From Ciceribacter ferrooxidans (GTDB lineage Bacteria > Pseudomonadota > Alphaproteobacteria > Rhizobiales > Rhizobiaceae): a stretch of 64,000 nucleotides of DNA. The first letter of the stretch is position 1, and every line of letters starts with the position of its first letter. The notes beneath the pieces were generated by a model. It was not told the DNA's origin, ran no database searches, and worked only from the letters and a program-made list of their open reading frames with translations. The DNA is taken from NCBI RefSeq assembly GCF_004137355.1, contig NZ_SDVB01000253.1, positions 620,001 to 684,000 on the forward strand, read 5' to 3'. Positions 53,658 through 62,525 of the stretch are shown here, piece after piece. A program made the position numbers and the translations under genes.

Positions 53658-56065
53658 TGTGGCTCGCGGGGCTTGGCGCACTCCTTTCCCACTGGCGGCG
53701 CCAACCGCTGCAATTCGCCATGCTGTTTGCCGGGCTGGCACTTGCGACCGCACTCTGGTCGGGCGTGCAGGCGATCAATGCCGAGGCGCGGTCAAGCTAT
53801 GGCCGGGCTGCAGCCATGCTCGGGCAGAACCGGCTCGAACAATTGGTGGCGAAGGACGGGGGATCGATCGCCGGTGACCGGTTCGTGGCGCTTCGACGTG
53901 GCGGCTGGCTTGCCTCGCCAGTGGTCGAGGGCGAGTTGCGGGTGGGCACCCTGCGCCTGCGGCTGATCGGCATCGATCCACTGACCTTGCCTTCGGAAGC
54001 GCGGCAGGTCGAGGTGACGGGTGGTGAGGCACTGCGCCGCTTCTTGACGCCGCCAGGCCTCCTCTTTGCAAATCCCGAGACGGCAGGGCAACTCGTCGGT
54101 GAAAGTCTCCCTCCCGTCGAGGTCTCGGAGGATCTGCCGGCGGGAACCGTCATCGCCGATATCGGCGTCGCCCGACGGCTTCTCGGGCAGACGGATTCCG
54201 TATCGCGCTTCGTGCTAGCTCGGGAGCAACCGCTCGGGCGGGCACCGCTCTCGGTCATCGCGCCGGATCTGGCGCTGCGAAAACCCGACGCGCAGGGCGA
54301 TCTCGCCCGCCTCACCGACAGCTTCCACCTGAACCTCACGGCCTTCGGCATGCTCGCCTTCGTCGTCGGCCTCTTCATCGTCTATTCGGCGATCGGTCTT
54401 GCCTTCGAGCAGCGGCGGCCGACCTTGCGCACGCTTCGTTCGCTGGGCCTTCCGGCTTACGCCCTGACTGTCCTGCTCGTCGCCGAGCTGGCAACCCTTT
54501 CGCTGGTCGCCGGGCTCGTCGGCGTTGCGCTCGGCTATCTCGTCGCCTCGGCGCTGCTGCCCGATGTCGCGGCGACGCTCCGCGGCCTCTATGGCGCCGA
54601 CGTGCCGCGGACGCTGCAGCTGCGGCCGGAATGGTGGGCGACGGGGCTCGCGATCGCCGTCGCCGGAACGCTCGCCGCCGCCGGCCAGAATCTCTGGCGT
54701 GCGGCCCGGATGCCGCTTCTCGCGCCGGCCCAGCCACGCGCATGGGCGCGCGCCTCGGAGGCGGGGCTGCGGGTACAGGCGGGCGCCGCCGTATCTCTGT
54801 TTGCCGTGGCACTCGCGCTTGCCCTCTGGGGACAGGGCCTCGTCGCTGGCTTCGCTCTGCTCGGCGCCTTGCTGCTCGGCGCGGCGCTCCTGCTGCCGGT
54901 GCTGCTGATGGTGCTGCTTGCGCTGTTCGAAAGGCTTTCGTCGGGACCGGTCTCGGCCTGGTTCTGGGCCGACACGCGTCAGCAGCTGCCGCGGCTTTCG
55001 CTGGCGCTCATGGCGCTGTTGCTGGCGCTTGCCGCCAATGTCGGCGTCGGCACCATGGTTGCGAGCTTCCGGCTCACCTTCACCGGCTGGCTCGACCAGC
55101 GGCTGGCCTCCGAGCTCTACGTCACCGCAAGGACGGAGGACGAGGCGCGTGTGCTGCGCAGCTGGCTTGAACCGCGCGTCGATGCCGTGCTGCCGATCTG
55201 GCATGTCGAAGGAGAGGTGCTGGGCCAACCGGCGGAAATCTACGGCGTCGCCGATCATGCGACCTACCGGGAGAAATGGCCGCTCATCGAGTCCGTGCAG
55301 GGAGTCTGGGACGCCGTTGCTCGCGGAGACGCAGCGGTGGTCAACGAGCAGCTCGCCCGCCGCCACGGGGTCGCGCCCGGCGACCGGCTGGCCCTGCCCG
55401 GTGGATGGAGGGTTACGGTCGCCGGCGTCTATTCCGACTATGGCAATCCGATCGGACAGGTGATCGTCGGCATCGATGCACTCACCACGCACTACCCTGA
55501 GGTGCCACGGCTGCGCTTCGGCCTCAGGCTTCCGCCGGCCGAAGCACCGGCGCTTGCCGAAGCTTTGCGGACGGAATTCGGCCTGCCGCCGCAGAACGTC
55601 CTCGACCAGGCGAGCATCAAAGAGCGCTCGCTGCAGGTCTTCGAGCGCACCTTCGCTGTGACGGCGGCACTCAACGTGCTGACGCTCGGGGTTGCGGGCG
55701 TGGCGATGTTCGCGAGCCTGACCACCCTTTCCGGCATCCGCCTCGCGCAGATCGCGCCGGTCTGGGCGATGGGCCTCACGCGAAGGCGTCTGGTTCTGCT
55801 CGAACTCCTGCGGACAATGCTGCTTTCGGTCTTCACGCTGGTTGCGGCGCTTCCCACCGGCATCGGCCTCGCTTGGGTGCTGCTTTCGGTCGTCAACGTC
55901 GCTGCCTTCGGCTGGCGGCTGCCGATGCACCTCTTTCCGCTCGACTGGCTGCGCCTCGCCTTCTTCGCCGGACTTGCCTCACTCGTTTCGGTTGCGTTAC
56001 CGTTGCGGCGGCTCGCACGGGTGACGCCGGCCGATCTTCTCAAGGTCTTCGCCAATGAACGCTAG
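53657..56065 (+). CDS. FtsX-type ABC permease (MacB/LolE-like, 802 aa)
   Basis: An 802-residue permease with a first membrane helix near residue 20, a large extracytoplasmic domain, a group of three helices (about 220-330), more helices around 370-430, a second extracytoplasmic domain and three C-terminal helices. This doubled FtsX layout (about 8-10 helices) is that of YbbP/DevC-like permeases. Overlaps the ATPase stop and the AttH-like start, giving a tight three-gene operon. Probably exports or extracts a lipid or peptide; substrate unknown. Confidence 0.85.
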   Translation: MWLAGLGALLSHWRRQPLQFAMLFAGLALATALWSGVQAINAEARSSYGRAAAMLGQNRLEQLVAKDGGSIAGDRFVALRRGGWLASPVVEGELRVGTLRLRLIGIDPLTLPSEARQVEVTGGEALRRFLTPPGLLFANPETAGQLVGESLPPVEVSEDLPAGTVIADIGVARRLLGQTDSVSRFVLAREQPLGRAPLSVIAPDLALRKPDAQGDLARLTDSFHLNLTAFGMLAFVVGLFIVYSAIGLAFEQRRPTLRTLRSLGLPAYALTVLLVAELATLSLVAGLVGVALGYLVASALLPDVAATLRGLYGADVPRTLQLRPEWWATGLAIAVAGTLAAAGQNLWRAARMPLLAPAQPRAWARASEAGLRVQAGAAVSLFAVALALALWGQGLVAGFALLGALLLGAALLLPVLLMVLLALFERLSSGPVSAWFWADTRQQLPRLSLALMALLLALAANVGVGTMVASFRLTFTGWLDQRLASELYVTARTEDEARVLRSWLEPRVDAVLPIWHVEGEVLGQPAEIYGVADHATYREKWPLIESVQGVWDAVARGDAAVVNEQLARRHGVAPGDRLALPGGWRVTVAGVYSDYGNPIGQVIVGIDALTTHYPEVPRLRFGLRLPPAEAPALAEALRTEFGLPPQNVLDQASIKERSLQVFERTFAVTAALNVLTLGVAGVAMFASLTTLSGIRLAQIAPVWAMGLTRRRLVLLELLRTMLLSVFTLVAALPTGIGLAWVLLSVVNVAAFGWRLPMHLFPLDWLRLAFFAGLASLVSVALPLRRLARVTPADLLKVFANER

Positions 56066-57134
56066 GGCGTACCTCCTTCTTCTGGTTCTTTCGGTTGTCG
56101 TCGCGGTGCCCGCTTCACCACAGGCGCAGGGGTTCGCCGGCCTCGGCACGCAGGCCGAGGGTTTTGCCGTTCCCGAGCGGGGCGTGCCGCTTGCCTTCCC
56201 GCGCGATCACGGCGCTCATCCCGACTACCGTATCGAATGGTGGTACCTGACGGCGAACCTGAAATCGGCCGACGGGCGAAGCTTCGGACTGCAATGGACG
56301 CTGTTCCGCTCCGCGCTGGAGCCCGGCGGCAAGGATGCCTCGCAGATCTGGATGGGACATGCGGCTGCGACTTCGGCCGAGCGACATTTGGTCGCCGAAC
56401 GTCTCGCCCGCGGCGGCACCGGGCAGGCGGGTGTGACATTGGCGCCGTTTTCGGCCTGGATCGACGAGTGGAAGATGGAGACTCGCGTGGGCGAGGAGGC
56501 ACTTGCCGCCGGTGCCGACCCACTGTCGAAGCTCGTCCTCGGCGCCTCGGGCACGGATTTCCGTTACTCGATGGAGCTGGAGGCGAAGGGGCCGCTGGTG
56601 CCGCAGGGGGACCGCGGCTATTCGGTGAAATCGGCCGAGGGGCAGGCGAGCTACTATTATTCGCAGCCCTTCTACACGATCAGTGGCACGCTGGTTCTGC
56701 CCGAAGGCGAGGTCGAGGTCACGGGCGAAGCCTGGCTCGACCGCGAATGGTCGTCGCAGCCGCTCTCCGCCGGCCAGACCGGCTGGGACTGGTTCTCCCT
56801 GCATCTCGAAAGTGGCGAGAAGCTGATGGCCTTCCGGCTGCGCGGCGATGCTCAGGGCTACATGTCCGGCACCTGGATTTCCGCCGACGGGCGGCCGACG
56901 CCGCTCGGCCCCTCCGATCTCGTGGTCACGCCGCTCGACACCGCGAGGGTGGCCGGCCATGTCCTGCCGGTTCGCTGGCGGGTGGAGGTTCCCGGCCACG
57001 GCGTCGACGTGACCACAGAAGCACTGAACGACGATGCCTGGATGGCCGTCTCGTTTCCCTACTGGGAAGGGCCCATCCGCTTTTCGGGATCGCATGAGGG
57101 ACAGGGCTATCTGGAAATGACCGGATACAAATAG
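56055..57134 (+). CDS. AttH/CrtC-type lipocalin-like secreted protein
   Basis: A 359-residue protein with a Sec signal peptide (about residues 1-25, cleavage near AQG) and the AttH/CrtC (DUF2006) two-lipocalin-like fold: HPDYRIEWWYLTANLKS, FGLQWTLFRSALEPGG, TGEAWLDREWSSQPL and WDWFSLHLESGEKLMAFRLR. In Agrobacterium attH neighbours ABC-transporter genes; here too it follows an ABC ATPase and FtsX permease with overlapping codons. The fold binds hydrophobic ligands, so a role with the transporter in moving a lipid-like molecule is plausible. Confidence 0.85.
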   Translation: MNARAYLLLLVLSVVVAVPASPQAQGFAGLGTQAEGFAVPERGVPLAFPRDHGAHPDYRIEWWYLTANLKSADGRSFGLQWTLFRSALEPGGKDASQIWMGHAAATSAERHLVAERLARGGTGQAGVTLAPFSAWIDEWKMETRVGEEALAAGADPLSKLVLGASGTDFRYSMELEAKGPLVPQGDRGYSVKSAEGQASYYYSQPFYTISGTLVLPEGEVEVTGEAWLDREWSSQPLSAGQTGWDWFSLHLESGEKLMAFRLRGDAQGYMSGTWISADGRPTPLGPSDLVVTPLDTARVAGHVLPVRWRVEVPGHGVDVTTEALNDDAWMAVSFPYWEGPIRFSGSHEGQGYLEMTGYK

Positions 57135-57143
57135 CCGCCCGGT

Positions 57144-57779
57144 TCAGGCGAGTTCGATCCCGTGCGAGGCGAGGTTGGCGGCCAGCTCCACGGCATTCCG
57201 GGCCTGCATCTTGGCGAGGATACGGGCGCGGTGGACCTCGACCGTGCGCATGGAGATGGAAAGCGCATCCGCGATCTGCTTGTTCAGCATGCCGGCCATC
57301 AGCAGCTTCAGAACATCGACCTCGCGTGACGAAAGCTGCTGCAGTTGCTGTTCGATGATCGCCCGCTGACGGCTCTCCGACATCTTGCCGAAGCGCTTTT
57401 CGAGGCAGGCGATGACGGTGTTGACGAGCTGGTTGTCGTTGAAGGGCTTCTCGATGAAATCGGCAGCGCCGGTCTTCAGCGCCTCGACGGCGACCGGCAC
57501 GTCGCCGTGTCCGGTGAGGAACACCACGGGCGCCTCGGAGCCGGCGGCCTTCAGCCGGTTGAAGGTCTCGAGCCCCGACAACCCGCCCATGCGCATGTCG
57601 AGAATGATGCAGGAAAAGGGTTCGAGCGGCAGCGCGGCAAGCAGTGCTTCGCCGCTCTCGAACGGAATGGCGCGCATGTGCCGGGACATCAGGAGGAAGG
57701 CGAGCGAATCGCGGATGGCCGGATCGTCGTCGACCAGATAGACGGCGGCGTCCTTCAGGAAGGGCTTTGCTGAGATCAT
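57144..57779 (-). CDS. dctR: FixJ-type response regulator (DctR-like)
   Basis: A 211-residue response regulator. Receiver domain at about residues 10-125 (VYLVDDDPAIRDS, phospho-acceptor Asp in CIILDMRMGG, Lys in FIEKPFN) and a LuxR/FixJ helix-turn-helix at about 140-205 (LSSREVDVLKLLMAGMLNKQ, then RTVEVHRARILAKM). It overlaps the sensor kinase stop by 4 bases. With the kinase it probably controls dctPQM, encoded a few kilobases away, as DctSR do for TRAP dicarboxylate transport. Confidence 0.82.
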   Translation of the reverse strand: MISAKPFLKDAAVYLVDDDPAIRDSLAFLLMSRHMRAIPFESGEALLAALPLEPFSCIILDMRMGGLSGLETFNRLKAAGSEAPVVFLTGHGDVPVAVEALKTGAADFIEKPFNDNQLVNTVIACLEKRFGKMSESRQRAIIEQQLQQLSSREVDVLKLLMAGMLNKQIADALSISMRTVEVHRARILAKMQARNAVELAANLASHGIELA

Positions 57780-59758
57780 TCCGCCGCCGCCCTTTCGGGT
57801 TGAGGCACCGGCAGAACGATCGAGAAGATGGTGCCGCCGGTCGGGTTCGGCCGGTGTTCCAGGCGTCCGTGATGGAGCTCTATGATCGTCCGGCAGATGT
57901 TGAGCCCCATGCCCATGCCGTCCTGCTTGCTGGTGACGAAGGGCTCGAAAAGACGACCGGCGACCGTCGGCGAGATGCCCGACCCGCTGTCCCGGACCTC
58001 GATCACCTGGTGATCGTCCTCCTGGCGCAGCTCGACCTCCAGCCGCACGCGCCGCGTCGGCGGCCCGGCCATCGCCTCGATGCCGTTACGCATCAGGTTG
58101 ATCATCACCTGCTCCATCAGGATGCGGTCGGCCCGCACCGGCGCCAATCCCTTCGGCGCGACGACCTTGATCGTCGCGTGGCGGTTGCTGGCATCGGCTT
58201 CGAGGAAGGAGGCCGTCTCGACGATGACGGAGGCGAGCTCGACATCCTGGAACTTCGGGTCGCGCTTGCGCACGAAATCCTGGATGCGGCGGATGATCTG
58301 GCCGGCACGCTCGGTCTGGACCGAGAGCTTCTCGAGCGCCCCGACCACCTGCCGGTGATCGCAATCGGGAGACTGCAAGAGGTTCAGCGAGCCCGCCGCA
58401 TAGCTCGCGATCGCCGCCAGTGGCTGGTTGAGTTCATGGGCGAGGGAGGACGCCATCTCGCCGAGCGTGACGAGGCGGCCGGTGCGCTGCAAGTTCTGCG
58501 ACTGGATGCGGGCGATCTCTGCGGCCCGCTTCTGGTCGGAAATGTCGATGATCGAGCCCATCCAGCCGCGATGCCGGCCATGGGCGTCGACGAGCGGCGC
58601 CTCGAAGACCTGCACCTCAAGGTCGGAGCCGTCGCTGCGACGGAAGCATGTCTCGAAGCTCTGGATCTTGAGCCCGCCCTTGTTCAGCGCGTCGTGGCGT
58701 GCGAGCGTCTCGGCGATGCGGTCCTCATGCCAGTAGGGCATCGGCGGCTTGCGCCCGGTCAGTTCCTCGACGGTGAAGCCGGTCATCTGGCAGAAGGCGT
58801 TGTTGACGTAGAGGATCTTGCCGTCGTGGTCGCGGGCGCGCAGGCCGACGGTCAGGCTTTCCTCCATCGAGCGCCGGAAGGCCATCTCCGAACGCAGCCG
58901 CATTTCCGCCGCCTGGCGCTTGAGGCCGTTGCGGTAGAGGACGAGGAGCGAGAAGACGGCGAAGAGCGACAGCCCCAGAATACCGGCGACCAGCAGGTTG
59001 TTCGAAAGATTGCCGCCGACACGATAGCTCGAAATGGTAAGCCACGCACCGGCGAGCGGCGGGTCGAAGCTGATCTTGTGTGTGAGGCCGGTATCCGTCG
59101 GCTCGACGCGGGTCTTTTCCGCAAGCACCACATTGTCGATGTCGACGAGCTGTACGGCATATTTCTCGGTGATCCACCAGGGGATCTGGCGTGCGATCAG
59201 CGAGCGGATCGATATGATCGCCGAGACACTGCCGCCGTCCCCCAGCGCCGTCGAGATGCTGGTGACGAGATCGCCGTCGGCCGTCCTGGTGAGCGGCCCG
59301 TAGATCGGCCGGACGCTCGCAGCCGCGGTTGCCCGCACCGGAAGCGGCGACGTCCCGTCGCCCCCGGATGCGGCACCTTCCGGAACGGAGAAGACCGGCC
59401 GGCCATCGGCGTCGAAGAGGGCGATGCTCAGGACTTCGGGATTGTTCTGCAGATGGATGCGGGCGCGGTCGCCGAACTGCGGCAGGCCGATCTGGTGATG
59501 GGCATGATCGAGCGCCAGCCGCGCGATGGCGTCCTCGTCCACCGAGAGCTGGAAGCGCAGCGTCTGTTCCACCCAGAGCGCGTCCGAGATCAGCGTGGTG
59601 CGCAGCCGCTCGTTCTCGTTGTAGTTGATGGCCCAGAGAAGCAGCGAAATCATTGCCGTGAGTACGACGATAGTGACGAGCGGGATCACCTGCAGCAGGT
59701 CGTGCCTGCCGCCGTCACCGGAATCGGGTCCGTCACTGCTGGATCTGAAGATCGTCAA
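57776..59758 (-). CDS. dctS: PAS sensor histidine kinase (DctS-like)
   Basis: A 660-residue membrane kinase. Two helices (about residues 22-43 and 285-305) bracket a periplasmic sensor domain; then a PAS domain (about 325-440), HisKA with H-box SSLAHELNQPLAAIASYA and a HATPase domain (EVRDSGSGISPTVAG, GMGMGLNICRTI). The DctS/FixL type H-box with ELNQPL is typical. The start is TTG at 59758, with a GGAGG 13 bases upstream; no better start is seen. Likely senses extracellular C4-dicarboxylates. Confidence 0.82.
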   Translation of the reverse strand: MTIFRSSSDGPDSGDGGRHDLLQVIPLVTIVVLTAMISLLLWAINYNENERLRTTLISDALWVEQTLRFQLSVDEDAIARLALDHAHHQIGLPQFGDRARIHLQNNPEVLSIALFDADGRPVFSVPEGAASGGDGTSPLPVRATAAASVRPIYGPLTRTADGDLVTSISTALGDGGSVSAIISIRSLIARQIPWWITEKYAVQLVDIDNVVLAEKTRVEPTDTGLTHKISFDPPLAGAWLTISSYRVGGNLSNNLLVAGILGLSLFAVFSLLVLYRNGLKRQAAEMRLRSEMAFRRSMEESLTVGLRARDHDGKILYVNNAFCQMTGFTVEELTGRKPPMPYWHEDRIAETLARHDALNKGGLKIQSFETCFRRSDGSDLEVQVFEAPLVDAHGRHRGWMGSIIDISDQKRAAEIARIQSQNLQRTGRLVTLGEMASSLAHELNQPLAAIASYAAGSLNLLQSPDCDHRQVVGALEKLSVQTERAGQIIRRIQDFVRKRDPKFQDVELASVIVETASFLEADASNRHATIKVVAPKGLAPVRADRILMEQVMINLMRNGIEAMAGPPTRRVRLEVELRQEDDHQVIEVRDSGSGISPTVAGRLFEPFVTSKQDGMGMGLNICRTIIELHHGRLEHRPNPTGGTIFSIVLPVPQPERAAAE

Positions 59759-59936
59759 GCCGCTTTTGATGCCTCCCAGCGCGACTTCTACGCCAAAAGC
59801 TGCGGGATTTCGACAAAAAAGCGCACCGGCGTCCAGCCGCCGGAGCAGGCATCAAGGGACGGTGTGGCGGTCATGATCCGGCGTTCCGGCTCGGCGACGG
59901 GCCGGGCACGCTTCGGCGGGGAAAGGGCCGCGACGC

Positions 59937-60299
59937 TCAGTCGGTCAGCCGCTTCTTGCGTTCGTCGAACTCCTGATGGTCGATCTCGCCGCGCGCATAG
60001 CGATCCTTGAGAAGGTCGAGCGCCTTGCCGCTGCCGGACGCGTTCGAAGGCAGGTTGATCGCGCCCATGTACTTGAGGGCGTAGATGATCCCGACGACGA
60101 TCGCCACCAGGATGAGAATCATGAAGATCGGGCCGAATATCATGCCGAAACCTCCCCATTGATCGCCCCACATCATGCCGTGGCCGTAGTAATACGGCCT
60201 GTCCCGAGGGTCGGACCCGGCCTGGGCGAGAACCGGAACTGCCGATGCTGCGAAGATTGCGGCTGCGGCCGCCGTGTGGGCGAAAGTCTTGCTGTACAT
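59937..60299 (-). CDS. SHOCT-domain membrane protein
   Basis: A 120-residue protein with a signal-peptide-like N-terminus (about residues 1-25), a Gly/Met/Trp/Tyr-rich stretch, one membrane helix (MILILVAIVVGIIYALKYMG) and a C-terminal SHOCT domain (ALDLLKDRYARGEIDHQEFDERKKRL). SHOCT modules are short oligomerisation domains of unclear role. GGGAG is about 6 bases before the ATG. Single gene between the DctS-like kinase and dctP. Confidence 0.82.
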   Translation of the reverse strand: MYSKTFAHTAAAAAIFAASAVPVLAQAGSDPRDRPYYYGHGMMWGDQWGGFGMIFGPIFMILILVAIVVGIIYALKYMGAINLPSNASGSGKALDLLKDRYARGEIDHQEFDERKKRLTD

Positions 60300-60347
60300 T
60301 TGAGACTCCCAAGCTGGCGAAAATTCACGATGAGCTCAATTAGTAAC

Positions 60348-60365
60348 CCGGAAAGTACTTTCCGG
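60348..60365. repeat. 18-bp perfect palindrome upstream of dctP
   Basis: CCGGAAAGTACTTTCCGG is a perfect 18-bp palindrome, 49 bases upstream of the SHOCT ATG and 262 before the dctP ATG. Could be an operator for the SHOCT gene or for dctP. Confidence 0.5.
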
Positions 60366-60508
60366 CAATGCCGGACCGCTGCGACAAATGCGCGAAGTGA
60401 TTGACGGAACGTGAAAATTGGCTTTCCCGAACAGGCGGAAAAGCGGGCCAGAGGAGCGGGCGTCGAGAGGATATTTGCACCAGCTCCCGTCCAGGCCCGG
60501 GCACGTCA

Positions 60509-60522
60509 TGTGGAAATCCACA
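60509..60522. promoter_or_regulatory. Inverted repeat upstream of dctP (possible DctR site)
   Basis: TGTGGA (60509-60514), AA, TCCACA (60517-60522); a related half-site CCACAT occurs at 60529-60534. Position about 105 bases before the dctP ATG would suit an activator such as the FixJ-type regulator. Inference only. Confidence 0.35.
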
Positions 60523-60627
60523 ATAGCGCCACATTTCACGAGGGCCTAAGACAACGACAGTCCGGGTGGTGGAACGCGGGGGGACAGTTCTCGCGTGGGC
60601 CCGGAGCATACCAGGAGGAGATATCCA

Positions 60628-61650
60628 ATGTTCGACCGCCGCACGTTCCTGCGGACTGCTGCCGCAATCTCGCTTTCCGTTTCCGCCTTCGCGCTCGCCG
60701 CATCCGGCGCCGCCGCTGCCGATCCGATCGTGATCCGTTTCTCGCATGTCGTCGCACCCGATACGCCGAAGGGCAAGGGCGCCGACAAGTTCAAGGAACT
60801 CGCCGAAAAGTACACGAACGGCGGCGTGAAGATTGAGGTCTACCCGAACTCGCAGCTCTACAAGGACAAGGAAGAGCTCGAAGCCCTGCAGCTCGGCGCC
60901 GTCCAGATGCTTGCACCGTCGCTCGCCAAGTTCGGTCCGCTCGGTCTCAAGGAATTCGAAGTCTTCGACCTTCCTTACATCTTCTCCGGCTATGACAGCC
61001 TGCACAAGGTGACCTACGGCCCCGTCGGCAAGAGCCTGCTCGACAAGCTCGGCTCCAAGGGCATCCAGGGCCTCGCCTTCTGGGACAACGGCTTCAAGAT
61101 CATGAGCGCCAACAGCCCGCTGAAGACGCCTGACGATTTCCTCGGCCTCAAGATGCGCATCCAGTCCTCGAAGGTGCTCGAGGCTGAAATGAACGCACTC
61201 GGTGCCGTTCCGCAGGTCATGGCCTTCTCGGAAGTCTATCAGGCGCTGCAGACAGGCGTCGTCGACGGCACCGAAAACCCGCCGTCCAACATGTATACCC
61301 AGAAGATGCACGAGGTGCAGAAGCACGCCACGCTCTCCAACCACGGCTATCTCGGCTATGCGGTGATCGTGAACAAGAAGTTCTGGGACGAACTGCCGGC
61401 TGACGTCCGCGGTAACCTCGAAAAGGCGATGACCGAAGCGACCGAATATGCGAACGGCATCGCCAAGGAAGAGAACGAGAAGGCTCTCGAAGCGATGAAG
61501 GCCGCCGGCACCACCGAGTTCCACGAACTCACTGCCGACGAACTCGCCGCCTGGCATAAGGCGCTGCTGCCGGTTCACGACGAGATGGCCGACCGTATCG
61601 GTGCCGACCTCATCAAGCAGGTGCAGCAGGAAGCCGGCGTCGCCAACTAA
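60628..61650 (+). CDS. dctP: C4-dicarboxylate TRAP transporter, periplasmic binding protein DctP
   Basis: A 340-residue TRAP solute-binding protein. The signal peptide contains RRTFLR followed by a hydrophobic stretch, a twin-arginine-like motif, so export may be Tat-dependent. Family features: IVIRFSHVVAPDTPKGKGAD at the mature N-terminus, ALQLGAVQMLAPSLAKFGPL, the MRIQSSKVLEAEMNALGA segment with the carboxylate-binding Arg, and VVDGTENPPSNMYTQKM. AGGAGGAGAT before the ATG at 60628. Probably binds succinate, fumarate or malate. Followed by a strong hairpin before dctQ. Confidence 0.92.
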   Translation: MFDRRTFLRTAAAISLSVSAFALAASGAAAADPIVIRFSHVVAPDTPKGKGADKFKELAEKYTNGGVKIEVYPNSQLYKDKEELEALQLGAVQMLAPSLAKFGPLGLKEFEVFDLPYIFSGYDSLHKVTYGPVGKSLLDKLGSKGIQGLAFWDNGFKIMSANSPLKTPDDFLGLKMRIQSSKVLEAEMNALGAVPQVMAFSEVYQALQTGVVDGTENPPSNMYTQKMHEVQKHATLSNHGYLGYAVIVNKKFWDELPADVRGNLEKAMTEATEYANGIAKEENEKALEAMKAAGTTEFHELTADELAAWHKALLPVHDEMADRIGADLIKQVQQEAGVAN

Positions 61651-61671
61651 GGCGCGCCTCAGCGATAATCG

Positions 61672-61713
61672 GCGCCGCATCGTCCCGCTCCTCGACGCGG
61701 AGCGGTGCGGCGC
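61672..61713 (+). promoter_or_regulatory. Intercistronic hairpin between dctP and dctQ
   Basis: Outer arms GCGCCGCA (61672-61679) and TGCGGCGC (61706-61713); inner arms CCGCTCC (61685-61691) and GGAGCGG (61699-61705) with a 7-base loop. Followed by ACTTTACGG, only a weak U-tract. In the 230-base gap after the binding-protein gene, it probably sets the DctP excess. Confidence 0.65.
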
Positions 61714-61880
61714 ACTTTACGGACAATCGGCCCGCGCCGGTCCGGCCTTTCGGGGTATCGGCAAGCGGGCGTGACCGGCACGACCCAGCAGCCCGCCAGA
61801 CGGTTCGATGCTCCGGCTTTTCCGGAGCCGACGAGCGGGCAAGCTTGGAACCGACCGATGCGACCGAGGAGGTCCCTTTC

Positions 61881-62522
61881 ATGCTTCGTATCCTTGACAG
61901 GCTCGAGGAAATCCTGATCGCCACGCTGATCGCCGTGGCGACCGTGATCATCTTCGTCGCCGTCGTTCACCGCTACTCGCTCGGCCTTCTCGCCGATCTC
62001 GTGACTTTTTCGCGAGGGCTGGAAAACGCCTGGCTGATGGGCTTTTCGCGCACGCTCTATTTCGGTCTTCGCTCCGTCAATCTCGTCTGGGCGCAGGAAC
62101 TCTGCATCATCCTCTTCGTCTGGATGGCCAAGTTCGGCGCCGCCTACGGCGTGCGCACCGGTATCCATGTCGGTATCGACGTCCTGATCAACCGCATGCA
62201 GGCCAAGAACCGCGCACGAATGGTCCTGTTCGGCCTCCTCGCCGGCGCCTTCTTCACCGGCGTCATCGCGACGCTCGGCGCGAACTTCGTCTACCACATG
62301 TACCACACGGACGCGATTTCGCCGGACCTCGAACTGCCAATGTGGCTCGTCTATCTCGCAATCCCGCTCGGCTCCGCGCTCATGTGCTTCCGCTTCCTGC
62401 AGGTCGCCTGGAGCTTCAGCCGCACCGGGGAACTGCCCCACCACGACCACGGACACGTGGACGGGATGGACGAAGAGGCCGAGGCGATCGCCGCGAGCCC
62501 GCTGACTGCGAAGGATCACTGA
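61881..62522 (+). CDS. dctQ: TRAP transporter small permease DctQ
   Basis: A 213-residue small TRAP permease with four membrane helices (about residues 12-32, 75-95, 115-140 and 155-175). The DctQ pattern is VNLVWAQELCIILFVWMAKFG with RTGIHVGIDVLINRM following. A His/Asp/Glu-rich tail ends the protein. ATG at 61881 with GAGGAGG upstream is preferred over a TTG at 61845. Three bases separate it from dctM. Confidence 0.9.
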   Translation: MLRILDRLEEILIATLIAVATVIIFVAVVHRYSLGLLADLVTFSRGLENAWLMGFSRTLYFGLRSVNLVWAQELCIILFVWMAKFGAAYGVRTGIHVGIDVLINRMQAKNRARMVLFGLLAGAFFTGVIATLGANFVYHMYHTDAISPDLELPMWLVYLAIPLGSALMCFRFLQVAWSFSRTGELPHHDHGHVDGMDEEAEAIAASPLTAKDH

Positions 62523-62525
62523 GCC

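Larger units (their letters stand above)
60300..60627. other. Intergenic region between the SHOCT gene and dctP
   Basis: A 328-base gap that must contain the dctP promoter and any DctR-type site. It holds an 18-bp palindrome (60348-60365) with an overlapping hairpin CCGGC-AAT-GCCGG (60362-60374), and an inverted repeat TGTGGA-AA-TCCACA (60509-60522). No sigma-54 GG/GC pair is evident. No open frame with a credible ribosome site. Confidence 0.6.
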
